The translations under genes were made by a program, and so were the position numbers. From Mycobacterium sp. shizuoka-1 (GTDB lineage Bacteria; Actinomycetota; Actinomycetes; Mycobacteriales; Mycobacteriaceae), in NCBI RefSeq assembly GCF_002723835.1, contig NZ_BEWG01000020.1, positions 46,588 to 110,587 on the forward strand: a stretch of DNA of 64,000 nt, written 5' to 3'. Below are positions 1-9,185 of the stretch, in pieces. The stretch's first letter is position 1, and each line of letters starts with the position of its first letter. A model generated the notes under the pieces. The model was not told where the DNA came from. It did not search any database and saw only the letters and a program-made list of their open reading frames with translations.

Positions 1-1020
1 TGGCTGGCCGCCATCCTCAGCCGTCCAGGCGCGCCGGTCGAGGTCGAGGCGGTCGAGGTGACGCCGGTGGGCACCGGGCAAACCGGCGCCACCTTCCGGG
101 TCAAGGCCAGCTATGCCACCGACACCGATCTGCCGGAGAGTTTCATCCTGAAACTGCCCGCCGGCGATGACGCTGTCCGGGACCGGGTGACGCTCGGGTA
201 TCGCAGTGAGTGCGCGTTCTACCAATCGGTCGCCGACCTGGTCACGATCCCGATCCCGCAGTGCTTCCACGTCGACATCGCCGACGACGGGGCCAGCTAC
301 GCGCTGCTGCTGGCCGACCAGGCCCCGGCCGTCCAGGGCGATCAGATCGCCGGCTGCGGTCTACCCGAGGCCCGGTTGGCGGTGCGGGCCCTGGCTGGTC
401 TGCACGGACCCACGTGGTGCGATCCGCGCTGGCAGACCTTTCCGGGTCTGGTCATGTCAATCATCGGCGAGGACGCCATCCGCGGCCTGGGGGAGATCTC
501 CAAGATGGCCGCGGGCATCACCATCGAGAAGCTGGGGTCGCGGCTGACCGCGCAGGACGCCGAAACCCTGGTCGCCGCGATGGATGTGGTGACCCCCTGG
601 CTGCTCAACGCGCCGGATCGGTTCGCGCTACTACACGGCGACTACCGGCTGGACAACCTGCTCTTCGACGGTGAACGGGTCAGCGTGGTCGACTGGCAGA
701 CCCTCGGGGTGGGGCTGGCCGGCCGCGACCTGGCCTACTTCACCGGGACCAGCCTGGAGCCCGGCCAGCGGGCGGAGGTCGAAAAGGACCTTGTGGCCGA
801 ATACCATCGGGCACTGCTCGCCACCGGGGTCGGTGACTACGACGCGGACACCTGCTGGCACGACTACCTGCTGGGCATGATCCAGGTACCGCTGATCTCG
901 GCACTGGGGTGCGCGTTCTCGGTGGAGACCGAGCGCGGCGACGACATGATGGCGGCGATGCTGCGCCGCGGCTGCGCGGCCATCCGAGACCTGCGCACAC
1001 TCGAGTTGATCGACAGCTAG
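1..1020 (+). CDS. APH-type phosphotransferase (5' partial)
   Basis: A kinase-like protein of the aminoglycoside phosphotransferase/choline kinase fold, probably cytosolic and acting on a hydroxylated small molecule or acyl-CoA-pathway intermediate. The Brenner-type catalytic motif HGDYRLDN and the following metal-binding VVDWQ are visible. The frame stays open to base 1, and the residues before the GTG at 58 (WLAAILSRPG...) look like this family's usual N-terminus, so the gene starts upstream of the window. The stop overlaps the ribosome site of the monooxygenase that follows, so they form one operon. True substrate unknown; antibiotic resistance is not implied. Confidence 0.85.
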   Translation, partial: WLAAILSRPGAPVEVEAVEVTPVGTGQTGATFRVKASYATDTDLPESFILKLPAGDDAVRDRVTLGYRSECAFYQSVADLVTIPIPQCFHVDIADDGASYALLLADQAPAVQGDQIAGCGLPEARLAVRALAGLHGPTWCDPRWQTFPGLVMSIIGEDAIRGLGEISKMAAGITIEKLGSRLTAQDAETLVAAMDVVTPWLLNAPDRFALLHGDYRLDNLLFDGERVSVVDWQTLGVGLAGRDLAYFTGTSLEPGQRAEVEKDLVAEYHRALLATGVGDYDADTCWHDYLLGMIQVPLISALGCAFSVETERGDDMMAAMLRRGCAAIRDLRTLELIDS

Positions 1021-1028
1021 GAGCACAC

Positions 1029-2372
1029 GTGGGTGATTCCAGGCCGCGCACCGCGGTGATCGGAGCGGGTATCAGCGGGCTGACGTCGGGCAAGATGCTC
1101 AAGGACTACGGCGTGCCGTACACCACCTTCGAGCTGTCCGACCGGATCGGCGGCAACTGGGCGTTCGCCAATCCCAACGGATTGAGCAGCGCCTACCGCT
1201 CCCTGCACATCGACACCTCCAAACAACGTTTGTCGTTCCGTGATTTCCCCATCCCCGACCATTTCCCGTCTTTTCCGCACCACAGCGACATCAAGAACTA
1301 CCTGGACTCCTATGCCGAGACATTCGGACTTCTGGAGAACATCGAGTTCACCAACGGCGTCCAGCACGCCGCCCTCGGCGCCGACGGCCGCTGGGAGATC
1401 ACCGACCAGCGCGGGGCGACGCGGGAGTTCGACCTGCTGGTCGTGGGCAACGGGCACCACTGGGACGCCCGGTATCCGGATTTCCCAGGCGAATTCACCG
1501 GCGAGACCATCCATTCCCACCACTACATCGACCCGCAGACCCCGCTGAACCTGACCGGCAAGCGGATCCTGGTGGTGGGCATCGGCAACAGTGCGGCCGA
1601 CATCACCGTGGAACTGTCGTCGAAGACGCTGCAGAACACCGTGACTCTGTCCACCCGCTCCAGCGCCTGGATCGTGCCGAAATACATCGCCGGCCGGCCT
1701 GCCGACAGCATCGCGCGCACGTCGCCGCACATCCCGTTGTCCTGGCAGCGCAAATTCCAGCAGCTCCTGGCGCCGGCGATGGGCATCAACCCACAGCTCT
1801 ATGGTCTGCCCGCCCCGAATCACAAGCTTTTCGAAGCCCATCCGACCCAGTCGGTGGAGTTGCCGCTGCGGCTCGGGTCCGGCGACGTCATCCCCAAGCC
1901 CAACGTGAGCCGGCTCGATGGCGACACCGTGCACTTCGACGACGGAACCAGCGGAGTGTTCGACATGATCATCTACGCCACCGGCTACAACATCACGTTC
2001 CCGTTCTTCGCCCCCGACTTCATCAGCGCGCCGGACAACGCGATCCGGCTGTACAAGCGAATGTTCCTGCCGGGCATGGACAATCTGGTGTTCATCGGCT
2101 TCGCGCAAGCGGTTCCGACGTTGTTCCCGTTCATCGAGTGCCAGGCGAAACTGCTGGCCGCTTACGCGGTCGGCCGCTACGCCTTGCCGCCGATCGCCGA
2201 GATGGAGCGGGTGATCGACGAAGACCAGAAGCTCTACACCGGGCACTGCACCGACCGCCCGCGGCACACTCAGCAGGTCGACTACTTCCACTACGACCAC
2301 GATATCCGCACCCGGGAGTTGCCCGCCGGGATCCGTCGGGCCGATCTGCGGCGCCGGAGGGTGGCGGTATGA
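1029..2372 (+). CDS. Flavin-containing monooxygenase (FMO/BVMO-like)
   Basis: 447-residue FAD- and NADPH-dependent monooxygenase. FAD-binding Rossmann motif GAGISG is at residues 12-17 and the NADPH motif GIGNSA at 184-189. Between them F156-x-G-x-x-x-H162-x-x-x-Y166 fits the FMO fingerprint, and a late YATGY motif is also present. The GTG at 1029 is chosen because AGGAG (1019-1023) sits five bases upstream and the glycine motif follows at the usual distance. It lies between a kinase and an alpha/beta hydrolase (ATGA overlap with the latter). This suggests oxygenation of a ketone or heteroatom followed by hydrolysis, which is inference. Confidence 0.85.
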   Translation: MGDSRPRTAVIGAGISGLTSGKMLKDYGVPYTTFELSDRIGGNWAFANPNGLSSAYRSLHIDTSKQRLSFRDFPIPDHFPSFPHHSDIKNYLDSYAETFGLLENIEFTNGVQHAALGADGRWEITDQRGATREFDLLVVGNGHHWDARYPDFPGEFTGETIHSHHYIDPQTPLNLTGKRILVVGIGNSAADITVELSSKTLQNTVTLSTRSSAWIVPKYIAGRPADSIARTSPHIPLSWQRKFQQLLAPAMGINPQLYGLPAPNHKLFEAHPTQSVELPLRLGSGDVIPKPNVSRLDGDTVHFDDGTSGVFDMIIYATGYNITFPFFAPDFISAPDNAIRLYKRMFLPGMDNLVFIGFAQAVPTLFPFIECQAKLLAAYAVGRYALPPIAEMERVIDEDQKLYTGHCTDRPRHTQQVDYFHYDHDIRTRELPAGIRRADLRRRRVAV

Positions 2373-3310
2373 GCCGCAGCGATGTCACCTTCGACTCGGC
2401 CGGTGTGCGCTGCAGCGCCTGGCATTTCGCGGCAGCGAGCGCGGCCTTCACCGGGGCCGCCGGGCGGCCGGTGGTGGTGATGGGGCACGGCTTCGGCGGA
2501 ACCAAGGACTCCGGACTGGAACCGTTCGCCGAGCGGATCGCTGCCGCGGGCATCGACGTATTGGCCTTCGACTACCGTGGCTTCGGAGCCTCGGAAGGAA
2601 CACCGCGCCAGACGGTTTCGGTCGCCGCTCAGATCGGTGACTTCGAGGCCGCGATCGCCGCAGCCAGGCGGTTGCCTGGGATCGACCCGAACCGCATCGT
2701 GCTGTGGGGGTCGTCGATGTCCGGCGGCCACGTGATCCGGGTGGCCGCCGACCATCCCGACGTCGCCGCCGTGATCGCGATGACGCCGCTGACCAGCGGC
2801 GCGGCCGTGAGCCGCGCGGCGGTGGAACATGGTGATGTCGGACAGGCGGTGAAGTGGACGCTGGTCGGAGTGAAGAGCCGGGTCGACGTCGCTCGCGGCC
2901 GCGGTCCGAGCTTGATGCCGTTGGTCGCCCGTCCGGGTGAGCCCGGAGCGCTCGCGCTGGACGGCGCCTATGAGAGCTACACCGCGATCGCCGGCCCGAC
3001 TTGGCGCAACGAGGTCGACTCCGCGGTCGGCCTGCAGATCGCCTCGATCCGAACGGCGGACGCCGCCAAGCGGTTACGGTGTCCGCTGCTGATTCAAGTC
3101 GCCGACTTCGACCGCTATGTGCCGGCCGACTCGGTGATGAAGACCGCGGTGCTGGGCAGGGGGCAGGTGCACCACTACCCATGTGATCATTTTGACGTCT
3201 GGCCTGGACACGATTGGTTCGACAAAGCCGTCGGCGATCAGATCGCCTTCCTGATCCGCACGTTCAGTACTTTGTCGAGCCTTGATCGACTGAAATCGCC
3301 TCAGCGGTAA
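2369..3310 (+). CDS. Alpha/beta hydrolase
   Basis: 313-residue serine hydrolase. The oxyanion region GHGFGG is at residues 39-44, the nucleophile elbow is WGSSMSGG (probable Ser116, with Ser where the second Gly of GxSxG is usual), and a late DHFDVWPGHDW stretch supplies a histidine. The ATG overlaps the monooxygenase stop (ATGA), so the two are translationally coupled. A plausible role is hydrolysis of the ester or lactone made by the monooxygenase. The last 47 bases run antisense into the 3' end of the convergent SDR gene. Confidence 0.85.
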   Translation: MSRSDVTFDSAGVRCSAWHFAAASAAFTGAAGRPVVVMGHGFGGTKDSGLEPFAERIAAAGIDVLAFDYRGFGASEGTPRQTVSVAAQIGDFEAAIAAARRLPGIDPNRIVLWGSSMSGGHVIRVAADHPDVAAVIAMTPLTSGAAVSRAAVEHGDVGQAVKWTLVGVKSRVDVARGRGPSLMPLVARPGEPGALALDGAYESYTAIAGPTWRNEVDSAVGLQIASIRTADAAKRLRCPLLIQVADFDRYVPADSVMKTAVLGRGQVHHYPCDHFDVWPGHDWFDKAVGDQIAFLIRTFSTLSSLDRLKSPQR

Positions 3311-4085
3311 TCAGTTTCGCGGCGTCGCTGGCCAGGAAGCAGACCGTGTCGGCGATGTCCTCCGGTTCGGCGATGTAGATGGGCAGGAACGGCAGCATCA
3401 TGTTCTGCAACGCCGGGTTGGTCTCCATCGCCTTGCCCAGTTCGGCCACCATGTCACCGGTGCCCATGTCGGTGTTGACCGGGCCTGGGTGCACACTGTT
3501 CACCCGAATGTTGTGCTTGCCGAGTTCGGCGGCGAACGCCCTGGCCATGCCCGTGACCGCGTGCTTGCTGGTCGTGTAGTGCACCATGAACGGCTGCAGC
3601 TTGATCCCGGCCGCCGAACTGATCAGGATGATGGAACCTCCGGCGCCACCTTCCACGATCGAGGGCGCTCCGGCCATCACGGTGTTCCAGGTACCGGTCA
3701 CGTTGACGTCCAGCACATCCCGGAATGCCTCCGGGGTGATCTCGTCCCACGCGGCAGGCGAGGTGATGCCCGCGTTCGCGACGATGATGTCCAGCCTGCC
3801 GAGTTCGGCCACACCGCGCCGGACGGCTTCCGTGAGTCTGTCGTAGTCGCGTACGTCGACCACGGCCGGCACGATGCGACGGCCGATTGCCTCGACCAGG
3901 CGCACCGTCTCGGCGAAGTCCTCCGGCGTGGCCGGGTTATACGGGACGCAGTCCGGCAGCGCGTCCGCGATGTCGACGGCGATGATGTCGGCGCCTTCAC
4001 CGGCCATCTTGACCGCGTGAGCTCGGCCCTGGCCGCGGGCGGCCCCGGTGATCAAGGCGACCTTGCCGCGCAGCGTGCCCGTCAT
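3264..4085 (-). CDS. Mycofactocin-type SDR oxidoreductase
   Basis: 273-residue short-chain dehydrogenase. The nucleotide-binding signature TGAARGQGRAHA (residues 13-24), NAG (104-106), catalytic Tyr170 and Lys174 (YTTSK) and a Ser at 156-157 are visible. The RGQGRAHAV form and the insert near residues 40-60 are typical of mycofactocin-dependent SDRs (carveol dehydrogenase-like), which hold NAD tightly and pass electrons to mycofactocin. No mycofactocin biosynthesis gene is in the window. It is downstream of and ATGA-coupled to the acyl-CoA dehydrogenase gene, so it probably oxidises a hydroxyl intermediate in the same pathway. Confidence 0.88.
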   Translation of the reverse strand: MTGTLRGKVALITGAARGQGRAHAVKMAGEGADIIAVDIADALPDCVPYNPATPEDFAETVRLVEAIGRRIVPAVVDVRDYDRLTEAVRRGVAELGRLDIIVANAGITSPAAWDEITPEAFRDVLDVNVTGTWNTVMAGAPSIVEGGAGGSIILISSAAGIKLQPFMVHYTTSKHAVTGMARAFAAELGKHNIRVNSVHPGPVNTDMGTGDMVAELGKAMETNPALQNMMLPFLPIYIAEPEDIADTVCFLASDAAKLITAEAISVDQGSTKY

Positions 4086-5257
4086 GACCGGCGCTGCGCT
4101 TCCTTGACCAGTCCGCCACCGACGATCAGGCGCTGAATCTCACTGGTGCCCTCGTAGAGTCGTAACAGTCGGACCTCACGATAGATCCGTTCGACGGGCA
4201 CGCCGCGCATGTATCCCGCCCCGCCGTGCACCTGAACCGCGAGATCGGCAACCTTGCCTACCATCTCGGTGCAGAACAGTTTGGCCACCGACGGCGCGAT
4301 GCGGCGATCCTCATTGTTGAGCCACAGCCGGGCGGCGTCGCGCACCAGGGCCCGCCCGGCCATCACGCCGGTCTGCTGATCGGCCAGCATCGCCTGCACC
4401 AGCTGGAAATTGCCGATCGGCGTCCCGCCCTGGGTCGCGGTCGCGGCGTAGGCGACGGACTCGTCGAGTGCCCGCTGGGCTGCGCCGACCGCCAGAGCGG
4501 CGATGTGGATCCGGCCCCGGGCCAGCGAGGTCATCGCCGCCCGGTATCCGATGTCCTCGCTGCCGCCGATCAGGGTGTCATCGCCGACCCGGACATCGGT
4601 GAAATTCACATCGGAGGTCCAGGCGCCCTCCTGACCCATCTTGGCGTCCTTCGCACCGATCTCGACACCCGCCGTCTCGGCGGGCACTAGGAACACCGCA
4701 ATGCCCGCACCGTTCTCGTCGGCCGGCCGGGTACGGGCGAACACGATGAACAGGTTGGCCACCGGAGCGTTGGTGATGTACTGCTTACGGCCGTTGATCA
4801 CCCAACTCCTCCCGTCGCGAACGGCTTTGGTCTTCAGACCCGACGGGTTGGATCCGGCGCCCGGTTCGGTCAGCGCGAACGACGCGACCACTTCACCGGT
4901 GGCGATCGGCTCCAGCCAGCGGCCTTTCTGCTCATCGGTGCCGAAGCCGACCAGTACCTGCCCGGCGATGCCGTTGTTGGTGCCGAACATCGACCGCAAT
5001 GCCAGGCTCGTGTAGCCCAGCTCCATCGCCAGTTCGACGTCCTGGGCAATGTTGAGGCCCAGGCCGCCCCATTCTTGAGGGATCGCGTAACCGAAGAGGC
5101 CCATCGCCTTGGCCTGGTCCCGCAGATCGTCGGGCACCTGGTCCTCGGTCATGATCTCGGCTTCTCGCGGCACCACGGCCGTCCGCACGAAATGGCGGGT
5201 CTGGGCCAAGATCTCGCGGAAGTCGTCGTCGCTGACGGCGGTCATCGGGCCGGTCAT
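4082..5257 (-). CDS. Acyl-CoA dehydrogenase
   Basis: 391-residue FAD acyl-CoA dehydrogenase introducing an alpha,beta double bond into an acyl-CoA. It has the FAD-contact motif LTEPGAGSN and the C-terminal YEGTSEIQR block that carries the catalytic glutamate. The ATG at 5257 is preferred over an upstream in-frame ATG at 5296 because AAGGAG (5262-5267) is four bases before it and the longer form would start inside the shared promoter palindrome. It is divergent from fabG at 5352 and ATGA-coupled to the SDR gene. Confidence 0.9.
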   Translation of the reverse strand: MTGPMTAVSDDDFREILAQTRHFVRTAVVPREAEIMTEDQVPDDLRDQAKAMGLFGYAIPQEWGGLGLNIAQDVELAMELGYTSLALRSMFGTNNGIAGQVLVGFGTDEQKGRWLEPIATGEVVASFALTEPGAGSNPSGLKTKAVRDGRSWVINGRKQYITNAPVANLFIVFARTRPADENGAGIAVFLVPAETAGVEIGAKDAKMGQEGAWTSDVNFTDVRVGDDTLIGGSEDIGYRAAMTSLARGRIHIAALAVGAAQRALDESVAYAATATQGGTPIGNFQLVQAMLADQQTGVMAGRALVRDAARLWLNNEDRRIAPSVAKLFCTEMVGKVADLAVQVHGGAGYMRGVPVERIYREVRLLRLYEGTSEIQRLIVGGGLVKEAQRRS

Positions 5258-5291
5258 CAGGCTCCTTGGGTCGGGGGCACCTGCCCCGAAG

Positions 5292-5310
5292 ATCATATAT
5301 GAAATATGAT
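5292..5310. promoter_or_regulatory. Palindrome in divergent promoter
   Basis: Perfect inverted repeat: arms ATCATAT (5292-5298) and ATATGAT (5304-5310) around five bases, in the 94-base gap between the divergent acyl-CoA dehydrogenase and fabG genes. It is an AT-rich island in GC-rich DNA. It is a likely operator controlling both transcripts; the GntR/FCD gene at 8502, last in the rightward operon, is a natural candidate to bind it. That assignment is inference. Confidence 0.55.
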
Positions 5311-5351
5311 GTTGCCGATTCGGGGGTTCGTCGAAGGTAGAGGGAGTTCAC

Positions 5352-6092
5352 ATGTCGTTGCTGGCCGGCCAGACCGCGGTCATCACCGGTGGAGCGCAGG
5401 GCCTCGGCTTTGCGATCGCCGAGCAGTTCGTCGCCGAGGGCGCCCGCGTGGTCCTCGGTGACCTCAACCTCGACGCCACGCAGGAGGCCGTCAACAAGCT
5501 CGGCGGGGCCGACGTCGCCCGTGCGGTGCGATGCAACGTCACCGCCTACGACGACGTCGACGCGCTGGTGGACACGGCCATCGAAGCGTTCGGCCGGTTC
5601 GACGTCATGGTGAACAACGCCGGGATCACCCGCGACGCCACCCTGCGCAAGATGACCGAGGAGGAGTTCGACCAGGTCATCTCGGTGCACCTGAAGGGGA
5701 CCTGGAACGGCCTGAAGAAGGCATCCTCGGTGATGCGGGAGCAGAAGCGCGGTGCGATCGTCAACATGTCCTCGATCTCGGGCAAGGTCGGCATGATCGG
5801 GCAGACGAACTACTCGGCCGCCAAGGCCGGCATCGTCGGAATGACCAAGGCCGCGTCCAAGGAACTCGCTCATCTGGGTGTGCGGGTCAACGCCATTCAG
5901 CCCGGCCTGATCCGCTCGGCGATGACCGAGGCCATGCCGCAACGGATCTGGGATTCGAAGGTGGCCGAGGTGCCGATGGGTCGCGCGGGTGAGCCCTCCG
6001 AGGTGGCCAAGGTGGCACTGTTCTTGGCCTGCGACCTGTCGTCGTACATGACCGGAACGGTCCTCGAGGTCACCGGCGGACGGCACCTGTGA
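5352..6092 (+). CDS. SDR, 3-oxoacyl reductase type (FabG-like)
   Basis: 246-residue classical SDR. It shows TGGAQGLG (12-19), NNAGIT, a downstream serine and the NYSAAK catalytic Tyr/Lys pair, and ends in the [10 protein letters not shown] block typical of FabG homologues. It probably interconverts 3-hydroxyacyl- and 3-oxoacyl-CoA or ACP with NAD(P)H. AGGGAG (5341-5346) precedes the ATG. First gene of a rightward operon FabG-thiolase-acyl-CoA dehydrogenase-GntR; its stop overlaps the thiolase GTG. In this setting a beta-oxidation role is more likely than fatty acid synthesis. Confidence 0.88.
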   Translation: MSLLAGQTAVITGGAQGLGFAIAEQFVAEGARVVLGDLNLDATQEAVNKLGGADVARAVRCNVTAYDDVDALVDTAIEAFGRFDVMVNNAGITRDATLRKMTEEEFDQVISVHLKGTWNGLKKASSVMREQKRGAIVNMSSISGKVGMIGQTNYSAAKAGIVGMTKAASKELAHLGVRVNAIQPGLIRSAMTEAMPQRIWDSKVAEVPMGRAGEPSEVAKVALFLACDLSSYMTGTVLEVTGGRHL

Positions 6093-7309
6093 CCCGCACG
6101 GCCGTCATCTGCGAGCCGGTCCGGACGCCGATCGGTCGTTATGGCGGCATGTTCGCCTCGCTGACGGCCGTCGACCTGGGCGTGGCCGCGCTCAAAGGTC
6201 TGCTGGCGCGCACCGGGATCGCGCCCGACGCCGTCGAGGACGTGATCCTCGGCCACTGTTACCCCAACAGCGAGGCGCCGGCGATCGGCCGGGTCGTGGC
6301 CCTTGACGCCGGGCTGCCGGTGACGGTGCCGGGCATGCAGGTGGACCGGCGCTGCGGCTCGGGTCTGCAGGCCGTGATCCAGGCCTGCCTGCAAGTCGCC
6401 TCCGGCGACAGCGATCTCGTCGTCGCGGGCGGCGCGGAGAGCATGACCAATGTCGCGTTCTACTCGACCGATATGCGCTGGGGCGGTGGTCGCACCGGGG
6501 TCCGCGTCCACGACGGACTGGCCCGCGGCCGCACCACGGCCGGCGGCAAGCACCATCCGGTGCCGGGCGGGATGCTCGAGACCGCCGAGAACCTGCGCCG
6601 CGAGTACAAGATCTCCCGCCAGGAGCAGGACGAGCTGGCGGTGGCGTCCCATCAGCGCGCGGTCGCCGCGCAGAAGGATGGCATCCTGGCCGAGGAGATC
6701 ATCCCCGTCACGGTCGCCAGCCGCCGCGGCGAGGAGATCATCGACACCGACGAGCATCCCCGCGCCGATACCACCCTCGAGTCGCTGGCAACGCTCAAAC
6801 CGGTTCTGCTCAAGCAGGACCCGGACGCCACCGTCACCGCGGGCAACTCCAGCGGGCAGAACGATGCCGCGTCGATGTGCATCGTGACCACCCCGGACAA
6901 GGCCGCGGATTTGGGTTTGACCCCGCTGGTGCGACTGGTGTCCTGGGGTTCGGCGGGCGTGGGACCCGAGGTGATGGGCATCGGGCCGGTGCCGGCCACC
7001 GAGGTCGCGCTGGCCAAAGCCGGTCTGACCCTTGCCGATATCGACCTCATCGAGCTCAACGAGGCGTTCGCCGCCCAGGCGCTGGCCTGCATGCGGGCCT
7101 GGAACTTCACCGCCGCCGATCACGGCCGCACGAACGTCCACGGTTCGGGGATCTCGCTCGGCCATCCGGTGGGCGCCACCGGCGGCCGGATGCTGGCCAC
7201 GCTGGCCCGCGAACTGAACCGACGCCAGGTCCGCTACGGACTGGAGACGATGTGCATCGGCGGCGGGCAGGGCCTGGCCGCGGTGTTCGAGAGGGTGGAC
7301 GCAAGATGA
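6089..7309 (+). CDS. Acetyl-CoA C-acyltransferase (thiolase)
   Basis: 406-residue thiolase cleaving 3-oxoacyl-CoA with CoA. The nucleophilic cysteine is Cys89 in RRCGSG. The GHPVGATG histidine motif and the C-terminal CIGGGQG cysteine motif are all intact, so it should be a catalytically complete degradative thiolase. It starts with GTG overlapping the FabG stop (GTGA) and ends in an ATGA overlap with the next acyl-CoA dehydrogenase. The three enzymes could carry out dehydrogenation, ketone formation and thiolysis; the hydratase would come from elsewhere. Confidence 0.92.
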   Translation: MTRTAVICEPVRTPIGRYGGMFASLTAVDLGVAALKGLLARTGIAPDAVEDVILGHCYPNSEAPAIGRVVALDAGLPVTVPGMQVDRRCGSGLQAVIQACLQVASGDSDLVVAGGAESMTNVAFYSTDMRWGGGRTGVRVHDGLARGRTTAGGKHHPVPGGMLETAENLRREYKISRQEQDELAVASHQRAVAAQKDGILAEEIIPVTVASRRGEEIIDTDEHPRADTTLESLATLKPVLLKQDPDATVTAGNSSGQNDAASMCIVTTPDKAADLGLTPLVRLVSWGSAGVGPEVMGIGPVPATEVALAKAGLTLADIDLIELNEAFAAQALACMRAWNFTAADHGRTNVHGSGISLGHPVGATGGRMLATLARELNRRQVRYGLETMCIGGGQGLAAVFERVDAR

Positions 7310-8499
7310 CACGCATTGCCCAAACGTTGGGCCTCACCGAGGTACAGGCCGAAATCGTCTCCACCGTACGGCAATTCGTCGACAAGGAGATCATTCCGTA
7401 CGCCCAAGAGCTCGAGCACGCCGACACCTACCCGCAGGACATCGTCGACCAGATGAAGCAGCTGGGCCTGTTCGGCCTGATGGTTCCCGAGGAGTACGGC
7501 GGTCTGGGGGAGTCACTGCTCACCTATGCGCTGTGCGTGGAGGAGCTGGCCCGCGGCTGGATGAGCATCTCCGGGGTGATCAACACCCACTTCATCGTGG
7601 CGTACATGATCCGCCAGCACGGAACCGATGAGCAGAAGCAACGCTTCCTGCCCCGGATGGCGACCGGCGAGGTTCGCGGCGCCTTCTCGATGTCGGAGCC
7701 CGAGCTGGGCTCCGACGTCGCGGCAATCCGGACCAGGGCCGCCGACAACGGCGACGGCACCTACACGATCGACGGCCAGAAGATGTGGCTGACCAACGGG
7801 GGGAGCTCGACCCTGGTCGCCGCGCTGGTGCGCACCGACGAGGGTGCGGACAAGCCGCACCGTAACCTGACCGCTTTCCTGATCGAAAAGCCCACCGGCT
7901 TCGGCGAAGTCGCGCCGGGCTTGACGATTCCGGGCAAGATCGACAAGCTCGGCTACAAAGGCATCGACACCACCGAGCTGATCTTCGACTCCTACGTCGC
8001 CGCCGCCGACGACATCCTGGGTGCCAAGCCGGGGCAGGGTTTCTTCCAGATGATGGACGGTGTCGAGGTCGGCCGGGTGAACGTGTCCGCCCGGGCCTGC
8101 GGCGTCGGTATCCGGGCCTTCGAGCTCGCCGTCCGCTACGCCCAGCAGCGCAGCACGTTCGGCAAGCCGATCGCCGAGCATCAGGCCATCGCCTTTCAAC
8201 TGGCCGAGATGGCCACCAAAGTCGAAGCCGCCCATCTGATGATGGTCAACGCCGCGCGGTTGAAGGATTCCGGTGAACGCAACGACGTCGCCGCGGGGAT
8301 GGCCAAGTATCTGGCCAGTGAGTTCTGCGCGGAGGTCACCCAGCAAAGCTTCCGGATTCACGGCGGATACGGGTATTCCAAGGAGTACGAGATCGAACGG
8401 CTGATGCGGGACGCGCCGTTCCTGTTGATCGGCGAGGGGACCAGCGAGATCCAGAAGAACATCATCAGCAAGCGGCTGTTGGCCGACTACCGGATCTGA
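7306..8499 (+). CDS. Acyl-CoA dehydrogenase
   Basis: 397-residue acyl-CoA dehydrogenase with complete N-terminal helical, middle beta and C-terminal helical domains. Motifs: MVPEEYGGLG, SMSEPELGSDVA, the substrate-side IHGGYGYSKEYEIERLMRD and catalytic-region GEGTSEIQKN. The ATG at 7306 overlaps the thiolase stop and fits the family N-terminus; the open frame further upstream is shadow. Two bases separate its stop from the GntR regulator ATG. Confidence 0.92.
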   Translation: MTRIAQTLGLTEVQAEIVSTVRQFVDKEIIPYAQELEHADTYPQDIVDQMKQLGLFGLMVPEEYGGLGESLLTYALCVEELARGWMSISGVINTHFIVAYMIRQHGTDEQKQRFLPRMATGEVRGAFSMSEPELGSDVAAIRTRAADNGDGTYTIDGQKMWLTNGGSSTLVAALVRTDEGADKPHRNLTAFLIEKPTGFGEVAPGLTIPGKIDKLGYKGIDTTELIFDSYVAAADDILGAKPGQGFFQMMDGVEVGRVNVSARACGVGIRAFELAVRYAQQRSTFGKPIAEHQAIAFQLAEMATKVEAAHLMMVNAARLKDSGERNDVAAGMAKYLASEFCAEVTQQSFRIHGGYGYSKEYEIERLMRDAPFLLIGEGTSEIQKNIISKRLLADYRI

Positions 8500-8501
8500 C
8501 G

Positions 8502-9185
8502 ATGAGCGCCCCGGATTTCGTGCCGCGCCCCCAGCTGGCCGAGGATGTCGCCCGCTTCGTCCGGACCCGGATCTTCAACGGCACCTACCCCGCCGGGGAA
8601 TACATCCGGCTCGATCAGCTCGCCGCCGAACTCGGCATCAGTGTGACGCCGGTACGGGAAGCCCTGTTCGAGTTGCGCGGGGAAGGCCTGCTGGACCAGT
8701 TGCCCCGGCGCGGGTTCGTGGTGCTGCCGTTCACCGACCGGGACATCACCGACGTCTCGAACCTTCAGGCCTACGTGGGCGGCGAGTTGGCCGCCCGAGC
8801 TGCGCTCAGCATCACCGACGAGCAATTGCGGGAGCTGTCGGCAGTCCACGAGGAGCTGGTGGCGGCCTACGCCGCCAACGATGCCCGCGCGGTGCGGCTC
8901 AACCATGAGTTCCACCGAGCCATCAACGTCGCTGCCCAGTCGCCGAAGCTCGCGCAGCTGATGTCCCAGATCACCCGGTACGCACCCGAATCGGTATTCC
9001 CCACCATCGAGGGCTGGCCGGCCAAGTCGGTCGCCGACCACAAGCGGATCCTGGCGGCGCTCAAAGCGCGCGACGCCGAGCGGGCCAAAGCCGCCATGTC
9101 GGCGCATCTGGCCGCCGGTGCCGGTCCGCTGATCGAGCACCTGGTGAAACAGGGTGTGGCGCAGCGATTTCACACCACCGAATAG
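8502..9185 (+). CDS. GntR-family regulator (FCD type)
   Basis: 227-residue transcription factor. The N-terminal winged helix (residues about 10-75) has the GntR signature SVTPVREALFELRGEGLL followed by PRRGFVV. The C-terminal all-helical FCD ligand domain carries spaced Arg/His residues (for example LNHEFHRAI and ADHKRIL) that usually bind a metal and an acidic or acyl-CoA-like effector. It is the last gene of the FabG-thiolase-FadE operon, so autoregulation through the palindrome at 5292-5310 is plausible. Its 3' end overlaps the convergent GNAT gene by 16 bases. Confidence 0.88.
   Translation: MSAPDFVPRPQLAEDVARFVRTRIFNGTYPAGEYIRLDQLAAELGISVTPVREALFELRGEGLLDQLPRRGFVVLPFTDRDITDVSNLQAYVGGELAARAALSITDEQLRELSAVHEELVAAYAANDARAVRLNHEFHRAINVAAQSPKLAQLMSQITRYAPESVFPTIEGWPAKSVADHKRILAALKARDAERAKAAMSAHLAAGAGPLIEHLVKQGVAQRFHTTE

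Noticed and set aside
1..1020. Aminoglycoside resistance gene
   Set aside because: The fold is shared with many non-resistance kinases; context is catabolic and no resistance-specific motif is seen. The same applies to 23707-24753.
5897..7312. Leftward open frame across the thiolase gene
   Set aside because: Antisense shadow; the thiolase has all catalytic motifs on the plus strand.
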